Positions 39,594 through 48,271 of a stretch of DNA of 64,000 bases are shown one piece after another. The notes beneath the pieces are model-generated. The model made no database searches. It was not told the origin of the DNA and worked only from the letters and a program-made list of their open reading frames with translations. The position numbers and the translations under genes were made by a program. The DNA is from Candidatus Binatia bacterium. GTDB lineage: Bacteria > Desulfobacterota > Binatia > UBA12015. The stretch's first letter is position 1. Each line of letters begins with the position of its first letter. The DNA lies in contig JAQWRY010000053.1 in the NCBI GenBank assembly GCA_029243485.1, positions 17,818 to 81,817 of the forward strand, written 5' to 3'.

Positions 39594-40523
39594 TCAGGCG
39601 TTTGCCGCGAACCAGTCGACGGTGAGCTTCATTCCGTCTTCGAAGTTGACGAGCGGCTCGTACTTGAGGAGTTCTCGCGCCTTCGAAATGTCGGCCAACG
39701 TGTGCTTCACGTCGCCGGCACGATCCGGCTCGTGGTTGCGCTTCACCGGCTTACCGAGACCCTTCTCGACTTGGGTGAGCACGTCGAGCAAGGAATAGCG
39801 CTCGTTACACGCGATGTTAAACGGCTCGCCCGCCACACCCGGCGCTTTTGCAGCCAGGAGGTTCGCCGACACGACGTTGTCGATGAACGTGAAGTCGCGC
39901 GACTGCTCGCCGTCCCCGTGCACCTCGGCCGCTTCGTCGGCCAGTGCGGCGCAGATGAAGCGTGGGATAACCGCGGCGTACTTTGATTCCGGGTCCTGAC
40001 GGGGCCCGAACACATTGAAGTACCGCATCGACACCGTCTCGAGATCGTAGAGGTTCGAGTAGATCCTGCAGTAGTACTCGCCCATGATCTTCGAAGCCGC
40101 GTACGGGGAGATCGGCTGCGGGGTCTGCGTCTCGACCTTCGGCAGCGTCGGATCGGCGCCGTAGACCGACGAAGACGACGCGTAGACCACACGCTGCACG
40201 CCGGCCTTCTTCGAGGCGATCAACAGGTTCAGGATGCCGGTCACGTTCACGTCGTTGTTCGCCCGCGGATCATCGATCGACCGAGGCACCGAACGCAGCG
40301 CAGCCTGCTGGTAAACGTACTGACAGCCCTGCACCGCACGCTCGAGCGCGTCGGGGTCCCGGAGATCCCCTTCGATGACCTCGACGTCGTCCTTGAACGC
40401 CGCGAGGTTGCTCTGCTTGCCAGTAGAGAAGTCGTCGAGGATGCGCACCTTCTCGCCGTTTGCGAGAAGCTGCGCGGCAATGTGCGAACCGATAAAGCCG
40501 GCGCCGCCCGTCACTAGGTTCAT
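39594..40523 (-). CDS. NAD-dependent sugar-nucleotide 4-epimerase (GalE/WbpP-like)
   Basis: An extended SDR of 309 aa. The Rossmann motif is NLVTGGAGFIGSHI, the active-site Ser is in VVYASSSSVYGAD, and the YxxxK pair in PYAASKIMGEYY. The block RYFNVFGPRQDPESKYAAVIPRF is closest to UDP-GlcNAc(GalNAc) 4-epimerases, although UDP-glucose 4-epimerase cannot be excluded. The ATG at 40523 is chosen; the frame upstream is not protein-like. It supplies sugar donors to the neighbouring glycosyltransferases. Confidence 0.9.
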   Translation of the reverse strand: MNLVTGGAGFIGSHIAAQLLANGEKVRILDDFSTGKQSNLAAFKDDVEVIEGDLRDPDALERAVQGCQYVYQQAALRSVPRSIDDPRANNDVNVTGILNLLIASKKAGVQRVVYASSSSVYGADPTLPKVETQTPQPISPYAASKIMGEYYCRIYSNLYDLETVSMRYFNVFGPRQDPESKYAAVIPRFICAALADEAAEVHGDGEQSRDFTFIDNVVSANLLAAKAPGVAGEPFNIACNERYSLLDVLTQVEKGLGKPVKRNHEPDRAGDVKHTLADISKARELLKYEPLVNFEDGMKLTVDWFAANA

Positions 40524-40542
40524 GAAGCTTGGTCTCCTTGGA

Positions 40543-40710
40543 TCAGAAAAGGGTGTAGACGAAGGGCGAAGACGCCGTGGATCGTCCAAAATAGAGCAAC
40601 AGAGCGGTGATGAGCAGGACACTCACAGCCGGAGTTATCCACCAAATCTTATACCTCCAGAGGAACTGAAGTAGCCCCTCCTCATGCTCATCGTCGACTT
40701 CTCCGGCCAT
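40543..40710 (-). CDS. DUF5989 family small membrane protein
   Basis: A 55-aa protein with the DUF5989 layout: an acidic start, FLWRYKIWWITP, a single membrane helix (AVSVLLITALLLYF) and a tail ending SSPFVYTLF, close to the family's APFIYTLF ending. ATG 40710 is preferred because ggggag sits 5 nt upstream. In other genomes this family lies beside SxtJ-type membrane proteins and carbamoyltransferases in surface-sugar clusters; here it adjoins only the epimerase. Confidence 0.7.
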   Translation of the reverse strand: MAGEVDDEHEEGLLQFLWRYKIWWITPAVSVLLITALLLYFGRSTASSPFVYTLF

Positions 40711-40765
40711 ACCAACTCCCCGCAAATGCTGAACGCCAGCACCACACCTTAGGCGTTCGACTCGA

Positions 40766-42208
40766 TCAGGTCGAGGTCGCGGGTGGGCTCACGTTGAAGA
40801 TCGGTTGATCGGCCTTGTTTCCGCGGTTCCGGAATTCCTCGCGTTTCATGCCGTAGGATTTCATCTTGCGATGAAGCGTCGCAGCGTCGACCAGAGCGTG
40901 CTTGGCGCTATGGCTGATGCCCCCTCGGTACTTCCGCAGGATGTGCCCGAGGTAGTCCTTCTCTGCGCGACGCAAAAACTCCTTTAGGGGCACCTCGTAG
41001 TCGAACGAGCGACGCTGGGAACCTTCGTTCGTGGCCCGGATCGGTCCGCCCCCCGGGATGTCGATGTCGCGGATCATCGGACCGCTGGTCTTCAGGATGG
41101 CGCGTTCCAAGAGGTTCCCGAGCTCGCGCACGTTGCCCGGCCAGCCGTATCCCATGAGGCTCGACAGAGCCTTGTTTGAGACGCGGTTGATGTTCTTCTC
41201 TTTGGCCAGCTGCGAGTTGCGCAGGAACTCGGCCACGAGCAGCGGGACATCCTCGATGCGCTCCCGAAGTGGCGGAATTCGAATCGGGACGACGTTCACG
41301 CGGTAGTAGAAATCCTCGCGCATCTGACCGCTGGCGACGAGCGCTTCGAGGTCGACGTTCGTCGCCGCGATCACACGCATGTTGACCTTCACTCGGCGGT
41401 TGCCGCCGAGGCGCTCGATCTCACGTTCCTCGAGGACCCGCAGCAACTTCAGCTGCATGTTGAGAGAGATCGACTCGATTTCGTCGAGGAACAACGTTCC
41501 GCCCGACGAGAGCTCAATCTTCCCTACTCGATCGTGAACGGCGCCGGTGAACGCACCGCGCTGGTACCCGAACAGCTCACTCTCGAGCAGCGTATCGGGG
41601 AACGCCGCGCAGTTGATTGGAACAAACTTGCCCGCCTTACGTTTCCCCTGGAAGTGGACCGCGCGAGCGCACAACTCTTTGCCCGTCCCGGACTCGCCGG
41701 TGAGGAGCGTCGTCGCATCGCTCGAAGCGAGCACTGCGATCTGGGAAAAGATCTCGTGCATCCGCGGATTGCGCGAGACCATGTTCGCAAACGAGTACCG
41801 GTCTGCCAGCTGCCCGCGAAGGTAGTTGATTTCATCGAGAAGGCGCCGCTTCTCGAGCACCTTCTCCGTCGCGAGAAGGATCTCCTCGTTCTGAAAGGGC
41901 TTGGTTATGTAGTCCGAAGCGCCCTGCTTGATGGCTTCGACGGCCCCTTTGATGCTCGCGTACCCGGTGATCATGATCACGTCGAGATCGGGCCAGCGAC
42001 TTCGAACTTCACGCGTCAGACTTAGCCCGTCGGTACCGGGGATCTTCAGATCTACGAGCGCGAGCGAGTAGTCCTGCTGCGAGAGAAAGTCGAAGGCATC
42101 CGAAGCAGTCGTGGCGCTATCCACCACGTAGTTCTGCGCCCGAAAGAGCTCTTCGAGTTGTCGACAGATGAACGCATCATCGTCGATGATCAGAATTCGC
42201 GTCTCCAT
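40766..42208 (-). CDS. Sigma-54-dependent response regulator (NtrC family)
   Basis: Three domains in 480 aa. A receiver has phosphoacceptor Asp53 (LVDLKIPGTDG) and Lys103. The AAA+ domain has Walker A GESGTGKE (171-178), the sigma-54 contact loop GAFTGA (218-223), Walker B GGTLFLDEI and the R-finger region. A C-terminal Fis-type helix-turn-helix (about 430-460) ends near MKREEF. gaggag precedes the ATG. It activates unknown sigma-54 promoters and is paired with a degenerate kinase 12 nt upstream. Confidence 0.94.
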   Translation of the reverse strand: METRILIIDDDAFICRQLEELFRAQNYVVDSATTASDAFDFLSQQDYSLALVDLKIPGTDGLSLTREVRSRWPDLDVIMITGYASIKGAVEAIKQGASDYITKPFQNEEILLATEKVLEKRRLLDEINYLRGQLADRYSFANMVSRNPRMHEIFSQIAVLASSDATTLLTGESGTGKELCARAVHFQGKRKAGKFVPINCAAFPDTLLESELFGYQRGAFTGAVHDRVGKIELSSGGTLFLDEIESISLNMQLKLLRVLEEREIERLGGNRRVKVNMRVIAATNVDLEALVASGQMREDFYYRVNVVPIRIPPLRERIEDVPLLVAEFLRNSQLAKEKNINRVSNKALSSLMGYGWPGNVRELGNLLERAILKTSGPMIRDIDIPGGGPIRATNEGSQRRSFDYEVPLKEFLRRAEKDYLGHILRKYRGGISHSAKHALVDAATLHRKMKSYGMKREEFRNRGNKADQPIFNVSPPATST

Positions 42209-42220
42209 GCTCCTCCGGTC

Positions 42221-42916
42221 CTACTTCCCGAGCGCCAGGCGCACGACGCACCCACCGATTTCGTCTTGTTGACGCGAGGACGTCCGAAGCGCGCCCCCCT
42301 GCATGACGATCAACTTCCGTGCGATCGCCCATTCCATGACAGCAATCTCGAGCGGTGCTTCGCCGCCCGTCGCGTCGAGCAAGAACTCGACCGAGTCCGC
42401 ATCGTCGCAGAGCGCGAGCGTGCACGAGAAGCTCTCGCGGTTGGCTCCACCCATGAGATTCGCAACGAGTCGCAACGCCAGCGAAAACCGCTGCGGGTCG
42501 AGCGAGACCATCGTGCCGGCCGCGGATTCGTCCACCGTCACGGTGACTTCCCGCTCGGGCAGCTCCGTTTGCAGGAGCGACTCACTGGCTGCGGCCACGT
42601 CCGGCGCCGACATTGTCATCGGCGACGCCTTGTCCGCCTCGAAGTAGCGCAACCCGAGTTCCAGGAATTCCTGGAACCGCTGCAGGACGCCGCTCATCTC
42701 TTCGGCCTGTTTGGCGCGGGCGGAGGCGTCCTCCTCCGAGCCGATTCGATCGACCCAGTAGAAGAGCTTGTGGAAGTGGTTCCCGGCGGAATGGCGGAGA
42801 TCACGCACGACGTCCTCTTCGACGTGCATCATCTGGCCTGCCCCGGAACCACCTTCGTCTGCGTCGCGGGGCGCCTCGGGCGCCTCCACGGCAGATCGTG
42901 CCATCGCTTCCCGCAT
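42221..42916 (-). CDS. Degenerate histidine kinase or phosphotransferase partner
   Basis: A 231-aa soluble protein. A possible dimerisation/H-box helix VRDLRHSAGNHFHKLFYWVDRI puts His42 where kinases carry the phospho-His. The rest resembles a reduced HATPase domain: LALRLVANLMGG as an N-box remnant and EIAVMEWAIARKLIVMQGGAL as the terminal helix-turn typical of kinases. No clear DxGxG (G1) box or glycine-rich lid is seen. It may be a phosphatase, Hpt-like or non-catalytic partner of the sigma-54 regulator that follows by 12 nt. Confidence 0.6.
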   Translation of the reverse strand: MREAMARSAVEAPEAPRDADEGGSGAGQMMHVEEDVVRDLRHSAGNHFHKLFYWVDRIGSEEDASARAKQAEEMSGVLQRFQEFLELGLRYFEADKASPMTMSAPDVAAASESLLQTELPEREVTVTVDESAAGTMVSLDPQRFSLALRLVANLMGGANRESFSCTLALCDDADSVEFLLDATGGEAPLEIAVMEWAIARKLIVMQGGALRTSSRQQDEIGGCVVRLALGK

Positions 42917-43233
42917 CGAACTCGCTCTACCCCCCGCTGCCGCCCAATCCTCGGCGACTCATCCATGTGTCGGCTGCCCGAGCCAGCGCCATTAGCGCCA
43001 TCGTGGCTCTTTCGCACGATTTGGGGGTGAGGAGTTGCAGGAAACAACGGCAGTGCGCCGCCCCCCGACGACGACCGAAGCCGCCGAAGTACTTGATCTA
43101 CTTACGTTTTATACCTGAACCAGGCCTGGACCACCGGTCGTTCGTCGCTTCCCGCGTCAGACGACCCCTCCCGGCGCGGACCCTCACATTCTCGCAAACG
43201 TGCCAGCCGGGATCCGGCGATCCTGCCAGAGTT
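42917..43233. other. Intergenic region upstream of the two-component pair
   Basis: 317 nt with no convincing gene. It should contain the promoter for the minus-strand kinase/regulator genes. A minus-strand TGGCAC at 43200-43205 recalls a sigma-54 -24 element, but the GC element follows after 7 nt, not 10, so I do not call it. An AT-richer patch at 43098-43122 (tacttacgttttatacc) is the most promoter-like segment. Nothing else was recognised. Confidence 0.3.
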
Positions 43234-43377
43234 CTACCCGATGAGTCCAGCCATCCACAGCAGCACGTGCGTTCCGACGATCACCGTGGCGATCCCGATG
43301 AATAGCAGCGCGGGCGGTCGTTCTCGTCGCACCCCACGCCGACGCGGCGGGGGCTGGAACTCGATTCTCACGGCCAT
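43234..43377 (-). CDS. Small single-pass membrane protein
   Basis: A 47-aa frame starting at ATG 43377. A Pro/Arg-rich basic N-terminus (RIEFQPPPRRRGVRRERPP) is followed by one hydrophobic helix (ALLFIGIATVIVGTHVLLWMAGLIG) that runs to the end. Positive-inside logic puts the N-terminus in the cytoplasm. The open frame is longer (to 43518), but the upstream part is not protein-like. The ribosome binding site is weak, so moderate doubt remains. Confidence 0.4.
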   Translation of the reverse strand: MAVRIEFQPPPRRRGVRRERPPALLFIGIATVIVGTHVLLWMAGLIG

Positions 43378-43618
43378 ACCTGTGGATACGGAGAAACGGC
43401 CCAAGCTGTCAACACACCTTCTGGATCCCGCTTCCTTGCCCTTTTGCAAGCGCCGTGGCGCCTTGCGCGGATGGCATGGCCTTGCAAACCCACGAGATCC
43501 GAAAAGACGAGGCGCCACCTATTTCCCACGCCCGGCGAGCCCACGGGCTCGCCCCTTTACACCCGGGGCAGCCGGTCCTTAGACTCCCCGACCAGTCCGT
43601 CCACAGGGAGATCCAGAA

Positions 43619-45310
43619 ATGTCAGCGAAGAAGCCGGGAAACGTGAACAGCCGATTGGTCACCGAGGGCGATAGTCGCGCCCCCAACCGGGCCATGCTCC
43701 GGGCGGTCGGGTTCGGCGACGACGATTTCACAAAGCCCATCATAGGGATCTCAAACAGCCACAGCACCATCACGCCCTGCAACGCCGGGATCCAGGTCCT
43801 CGCGGACCGGGCGGCCGGCGGGATCTCCGCCGCCGGCGGCATGCCCCAGGTCTTCGGCACCATCACGATCAGCGACGGCATCTCCATGGGGACCGAGGGC
43901 ATGAAGTGTTCCCTCGTCAGCCGCGAAGTAATCGCCGACTCGATCGAGACGGTGTGCCGCGGCCAGAGCCATGACGGCATCCTCGCAATCGGTGGCTGCG
44001 ACAAGAACATGCCCGGCGCCATGATGGGCATCGCTCGGCTGAACATCCCCGGCATCTTCGTGTACGGCGGCACGATCAAGCCCGGCCACTACGGCGGTCA
44101 GGATCTTACGATCGTAAGCGTCTTCGAAGCGGTCGGTGCGCACAACGAAGGCAACATGTCAGGCGAGGACTTCTCGGAGATCGAACGCCGTGCCTGCCCC
44201 AGCGTCGGCTCCTGCGGCGGCATGTTCACCGCAAACACGATGTCGTCGGCGATCGAAGCCATGGGGATGAGCCTCCCGATGACATCGACGATGGCCGCGC
44301 CCGACGGGGAGAAGGCCGACAGCACTGAGGCCGCCGGCAAGCGCCTCGTCGGCCTCGTCGCGGACCAGCTTCTGCCCCGCGACATCATGACGCGCGCCGC
44401 CTTCGAGAACGCGATCGCCGTCACGATGGCGCTCGGCGGGTCGACGAATGCGGTCCTCCACCTGCTCGCGATCGCGCACGCCGCTCAGGTCGAACTCGAG
44501 CTCGACGACTTCGAGAAGATCCGTCGCGAGGTGCCCGTCTTGTGCGACCTGAAGCCGAGCGGCCAGTACGTCGCCACGGACCTGCGCCGCGTCGGCGGCG
44601 TCCCCCTCGTAATGAAGATACTTCTGCGGGCCGGACTCTTGAACGGCGCGTGCCGCACCGTCACCGGCAATACGATCGAAGAGAACCTCGCCGAGATCCC
44701 CGACACGCCTCCGAGCGACCAAGAGGTCGTGCGCCCATTCGACAAGCCCGTGTACGCCAAGGGACACCTCGCCGTGCTCCGCGGCAACCTCGCCCCCGAG
44801 GGCTCCGTTGCGAAGATCTCCGGGCTCGCCTCTTCGACAATCACGGGACCCGCACGCGTGTTCGAATCCGAAGAGAGCTGCCTCGAGGCCATCCTCGCCG
44901 ACAAGATCAAGGCGGGGGACGTTCTCGTGATCCGTTACGAGGGACCGTGTGGCGGCCCCGGGATGCGCGAAATGCTCGCGCCGACCTCGGCGATCATCGG
45001 GAAGGGGCTCGGAGACTCGGTCGGCATGGTCACCGACGGCCGCTTCTCCGGCGGCACCTACGGAATGGTCGTGGGCCACGTCGCTCCCGAAGCTCAGCTC
45101 GGAGGACCGCTCGCCCTGGTGCACGAGGGCGACTCGATCACCATCGACGCCGACCAGAACCTGCTACAGTTCGACGTGGACGATGCCGAGCTCGAGAAGC
45201 GTCGCGCAGGGTGGAAGGCACCGGAGCCTCGCTACACGCGGGGCGTCCTCTGGAAGTATGCGCGGCTGGTGTCGAGCAGCTCGCTCGGCGCCGTGACCGA
45301 CGGACTCTGA
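43619..45310 (+). CDS. ilvD: Dihydroxy-acid dehydratase
   Basis: Iron-sulfur dehydratase of branched-chain amino-acid synthesis, 563 aa. Cluster and active-site motifs are GIAIG-type [14 protein letters not shown] (Cys), [16 protein letters not shown] (Cys), and [15 protein letters not shown], with [21 protein letters not shown] near the end. It has the DHAD rather than the Edd layout. It stands alone on the plus strand with ggagatccaga before the ATG. Confidence 0.96.
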   Translation: MSAKKPGNVNSRLVTEGDSRAPNRAMLRAVGFGDDDFTKPIIGISNSHSTITPCNAGIQVLADRAAGGISAAGGMPQVFGTITISDGISMGTEGMKCSLVSREVIADSIETVCRGQSHDGILAIGGCDKNMPGAMMGIARLNIPGIFVYGGTIKPGHYGGQDLTIVSVFEAVGAHNEGNMSGEDFSEIERRACPSVGSCGGMFTANTMSSAIEAMGMSLPMTSTMAAPDGEKADSTEAAGKRLVGLVADQLLPRDIMTRAAFENAIAVTMALGGSTNAVLHLLAIAHAAQVELELDDFEKIRREVPVLCDLKPSGQYVATDLRRVGGVPLVMKILLRAGLLNGACRTVTGNTIEENLAEIPDTPPSDQEVVRPFDKPVYAKGHLAVLRGNLAPEGSVAKISGLASSTITGPARVFESEESCLEAILADKIKAGDVLVIRYEGPCGGPGMREMLAPTSAIIGKGLGDSVGMVTDGRFSGGTYGMVVGHVAPEAQLGGPLALVHEGDSITIDADQNLLQFDVDDAELEKRRAGWKAPEPRYTRGVLWKYARLVSSSSLGAVTDGL

Positions 45311-45366
45311 GCCGGCTTGCTCGGGGGGACTCCCACCATTCTGCAAGTCTGAGGCGGTTCCGGGAG

Positions 45367-45397
45367 CTTCTCCTGAGTTCGGCCGGGCGCGGGAGCC
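45367..45397 (+). repeat. 31-bp dispersed intergenic repeat, copy 1
   Basis: This stretch after ilvD matches 53208-53238 at 29 of 31 positions, including an unbroken 20-mer ttcggccgggcgcgggagcc. The two copies are in the same orientation, both in short non-coding gaps downstream of plus-strand genes. The core is GC-rich and partly self-complementary (cggccg). It may belong to a genome-wide REP-like family. Confidence 0.6.
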
Positions 45398-45442
45398 CGC
45401 GTCGAGGCGTCGACCAAGCGCTCTCAGTGATAGAGGGCCGGC

Positions 45443-45832
45443 TTACTCCGGCGCCGGTTTGCGAACGAGCTGGACGACGTTGTCGCCTCGCTTGCCGGCG
45501 CGCTTCTTCGGGGCGGGAGCCTTCGGCTTCTCTTGCGGCTCAGGCTCGTCACTCGCGTCGGGGCGCTGCAGGTGGACCTCACCCGGGTCGGGGAGGCGCT
45601 CGATCTGAACGGGCCGTCCACCCATGCTGAACGACGTGCCGTCGATCTGCTCGCGCTCGAGAATCCAGGTGACCGGCTGCAGGGGCTGAGCGAGGAACAG
45701 CAGGTCGCACTCGTGCCAGCCCGGCCGCGCGTGTCCGCGAATGGCCTCCACGCGGGCGTAGCCGGCCGGCTTCCCATCGAGATGCACCAGGACGACGTCT
45801 CCCGGCCCGTTGTAGACTTTCTCGTCGGCCAT
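45443..45832 (-). CDS. Conserved-looking hypothetical protein
   Basis: A 129-aa protein. The first ~85 residues look folded (VYNGPGDVVLVHLDGKPAGYARVEAI, CDLLFLAQPLQPVTWILEREQIDGTSFSMGGRPVQIERL) with beta-strand character. A Pro/Lys/Glu-rich basic linker and a short C-terminal VVQLVRKPAPE follow. No family recognised. It lies 23 nt downstream of the inositol-phosphatase-family gene on the same strand. Confidence 0.6.
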   Translation of the reverse strand: MADEKVYNGPGDVVLVHLDGKPAGYARVEAIRGHARPGWHECDLLFLAQPLQPVTWILEREQIDGTSFSMGGRPVQIERLPDPGEVHLQRPDASDEPEPQEKPKAPAPKKRAGKRGDNVVQLVRKPAPE

Positions 45833-45855
45833 CGCGGTTGTTTAGCCGAGGGAGC

Positions 45856-46647
45856 CTAAGCCTGCGAATTTGCGGCGGCGGGCACGCGCAGAATCGCCCG
45901 CACCTCGTCGTGGAGCGCGGCGCTCGTTCCGATCCCGGAGCCGGCATCGATCCCGGCCTCGCCGTTCCAGCCCACGAAACGCCCGCCCGCGGCCTCGAGG
46001 ATCGGCAGAACGGCGGCGATGTCCCACGGGTTCAGGAGCGGATCCAGCATGATCTGCGCGCGCCCCGAGACGACGAGCGCATAGCCGTAGCAATCGCCCC
46101 AGCCACGATAGCGCCCGACCCGATGTACCAGACGGTCGAAGTCGGCGTGCCGTTGGCCGAACTGCTCGTGCTTGATGTCGCTGGAAAGGAGCGTCGCGTT
46201 TGCCAGCGGCGTCTCGTCGTCGACCCGGACGACCGAGCCATTGCGATAGGCGGGCCCACCGGCAGCCGCCGAGTACGTTTCCGAGAGGGGCGGGAAACAC
46301 ATCACGCCCGCCACGCAGCGCCCTTCATCCTCCAGGCCGAGCAGAACACCATACAGCGGCACACCGCGGACGAAGGACTGGGTTCCGTCGATCGGGTCGA
46401 TGATCCACCGGCGACCGCTCTTGCCGGCCTTCTCGCCGAACTCTTCGCCGAGTTGGCCATCCTCGGGGAACGCCTCGTCGAGGCGTTTGCGGATCAGCTG
46501 CTCGGCGCCGCGATCGGCGATCGTGACGGGGCTTTCGTCGGCCTTCAGCTCCACCTCGAGCGCGGTACCGAAGTGTTCGAGGGTAAGACGGCCGGCACTC
46601 TCGGCGATCTCGATGGCGGCTTCCAATTCGCGCTCGTATCCGGACAT
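45856..46647 (-). CDS. Inositol-monophosphatase-family phosphatase (possible histidinol-phosphatase)
   Basis: A magnesium-dependent sugar-phosphatase fold with motif A WIIDPIDGTQSFVRG and motif B NPWDIAAVLPILEAAGG; EEFGE supplies the first Glu. From ATG 46647 the protein is 263 aa; a TTG at 46659 overlaps the imuB stop. The subgroup including HisN (LEHFG at the start, CYGYALVVSGRAQIMLDP) fits best, and hisI and hisG elsewhere in the window make a histidinol-phosphatase plausible. Inositol or 3'-phosphoadenosine substrates are not excluded. Confidence 0.85.
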   Translation of the reverse strand: MSGYERELEAAIEIAESAGRLTLEHFGTALEVELKADESPVTIADRGAEQLIRKRLDEAFPEDGQLGEEFGEKAGKSGRRWIIDPIDGTQSFVRGVPLYGVLLGLEDEGRCVAGVMCFPPLSETYSAAAGGPAYRNGSVVRVDDETPLANATLLSSDIKHEQFGQRHADFDRLVHRVGRYRGWGDCYGYALVVSGRAQIMLDPLLNPWDIAAVLPILEAAGGRFVGWNGEAGIDAGSGIGTSAALHDEVRAILRVPAAANSQA

Positions 46648-46655
46648 GACGGGAA

Positions 46656-48242
46656 TCAATCATAGCAGCCGTCGATGAACCATTGGTCCCCGGCCGAAGC
46701 GCGATTTCCCAGGTCCCGATAGAGCCGGTAGATGCCGCCATCGGAAAGCTGCACGTCGTAGTAATCCCGCCGACACGGACGCTCACTCCACCATTCGGTC
46801 TCGATCCGCCAGGGCCCTCCGGAGACGACCGCCCGTCCCCCCAATCCTGGAGCGCGAACGTAGGCGATGCTCCCCCCCTCTTGAAAGACCTGCGCACGAC
46901 GAGGGGGACGCAGGGCACGCAGCGCGGACCGACCACTGCGCGGCAACTCCGGCTCCAAATCTTCGGGCGGCCGGCCTCGCTCTTCCGCGACCGGATCGAA
47001 CGAGGTCACGGTGAACGCCTCCGGACAATGGCCCCGGGGCGGTACCGGGCGGCCGACCTTCTCTGAGCCGCAGAGAGCGGCGAGGCGTACGAGCGTGGTG
47101 GCGAGGCGTTCCGGTGACGGTCCCGTCGGACGGAAGAGATCGAGCTGCGTCGGTCGGGCACGATCGGCGATGGCGACTGCACGCACGCCTACGATGGCCT
47201 CGCGCGGAGGCTCGGCCTCGATCGCATGGCGCGTGAGGATCGCCAACGCCTTCACGTCGGCCGTCGGTGCGAGGACGCCGACACGACGCTCTGCGTGTCC
47301 TCCGTCCGCGAGGTCGAGCCCAACGCGAAGGCCACTGCAGGAGAGGCCGTGGATCGCCAGGCGATGGATCAGGCGATCGATCAATCCACGCATCAAGAAT
47401 AAAAGTGCCTCGAGAGACTCCACGGAATACTCGAGGCTCATCCCTTCGGTGAACTCCAACGCCGGTGGTTCAGGAAGAAGCGGCATCGATTCCTTGCCGG
47501 CGGCAATGCGCCAGAGCCGCGTTCCCGCCTTTCCGAAACGACTCCCCACCTCTCCGCGCGGAAGGCGTGCCAGATCCCCCAGGCGCCGCAGTCCCAGCCT
47601 CCGGAAGCTCTCCTGCAACGCCGGCCAGGTCGCTCGTGCGCCGGCCCCGAACGTCTTCGGCTCGGCCACGGGCGTCAGCACCGAGAGAGGATGCGGCATG
47701 AGCCAGGCCGCGTCTTTCCCCACGGGAACGAGGTTCGCGTCACCGTCGCGCGCAGCGAGCCCCGCGGCGATGCGCGCGGTCGTCTTGCTGCCCGCCGTTC
47801 CGATTCCAACGGTGAGACCGAGACGTTCCGCTCTCGTCGAGAGCGCTGCTGCGATGCCGCCGTCGGAGGAGAAGAGCTTCTCGAGGCCTTCGATGTCGAG
47901 ATAGACGGCGTTCCCCTCGGGCTCGACTCGGGGCGAGACGGACCCCGCGACATCGATCAGGGCCTCGCGCGCCGCTCCGATGGCACACTCGTCGAGCGGA
48001 CGAACGACGAGATCCGACTGCCGGACGAGTGCCTGTGCCACGGTCATGCCCGGACGAACGCCGAGCCGCTCGGCCTCCCGCGAAACCCCGACCAGAACCG
48101 AACGCGGACCGGGGACGCGGCCATTCGCAGCGTTTTCGTCCGGGCGACAGATCACCAGGGGGCAACCGCGCAACTCGGGCTCGGCCCGCAGAAGCGCAGC
48201 CGTGGAGAACCGGGGAACGACGACGCAGGCAAAACGAGGCAC
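46656..48242 (-). CDS. imuB: ImuB-like Y-family polymerase homologue (non-catalytic)
   Basis: A 528-aa Y-family fold protein from GTG 48242, 29 nt after imuA. The palm start, where polymerases have an invariant Asp, reads FACVVVPRFSTAALL, and the SIDEA-type motif is replaced by LDIEGLEKLF, so it lacks the metal Asp/Glu set, as known ImuB proteins do. The fingers/thumb and little-finger regions follow. The C-terminal end RRDYYDVQLSDGGIYRLYRDL...WFIDGCYD matches the ImuB tail. In known systems ImuB links ImuA and the beta clamp to DnaE2 in damage-induced mutagenesis. No dnaE2 is in the window. Confidence 0.88.
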   Translation of the reverse strand: MPRFACVVVPRFSTAALLRAEPELRGCPLVICRPDENAANGRVPGPRSVLVGVSREAERLGVRPGMTVAQALVRQSDLVVRPLDECAIGAAREALIDVAGSVSPRVEPEGNAVYLDIEGLEKLFSSDGGIAAALSTRAERLGLTVGIGTAGSKTTARIAAGLAARDGDANLVPVGKDAAWLMPHPLSVLTPVAEPKTFGAGARATWPALQESFRRLGLRRLGDLARLPRGEVGSRFGKAGTRLWRIAAGKESMPLLPEPPALEFTEGMSLEYSVESLEALLFLMRGLIDRLIHRLAIHGLSCSGLRVGLDLADGGHAERRVGVLAPTADVKALAILTRHAIEAEPPREAIVGVRAVAIADRARPTQLDLFRPTGPSPERLATTLVRLAALCGSEKVGRPVPPRGHCPEAFTVTSFDPVAEERGRPPEDLEPELPRSGRSALRALRPPRRAQVFQEGGSIAYVRAPGLGGRAVVSGGPWRIETEWWSERPCRRDYYDVQLSDGGIYRLYRDLGNRASAGDQWFIDGCYD

Positions 48243-48271
48243 GTGCCCCACGAGACGGCCCCGAGGGCCCT

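Noticed and set aside
38278..39798. 506-codon plus-strand frame opposite the phosphatase-fold lipoprotein
   Set aside because: Arg-rich shadow; the opposite strand has a signal peptide and motif order of a real family.
43191..43205. Sigma-54-like promoter TGGCAC...TTGC upstream of the two-component genes
   Set aside because: The GG and GC dinucleotides are 7 nt apart; the required spacing is 10.
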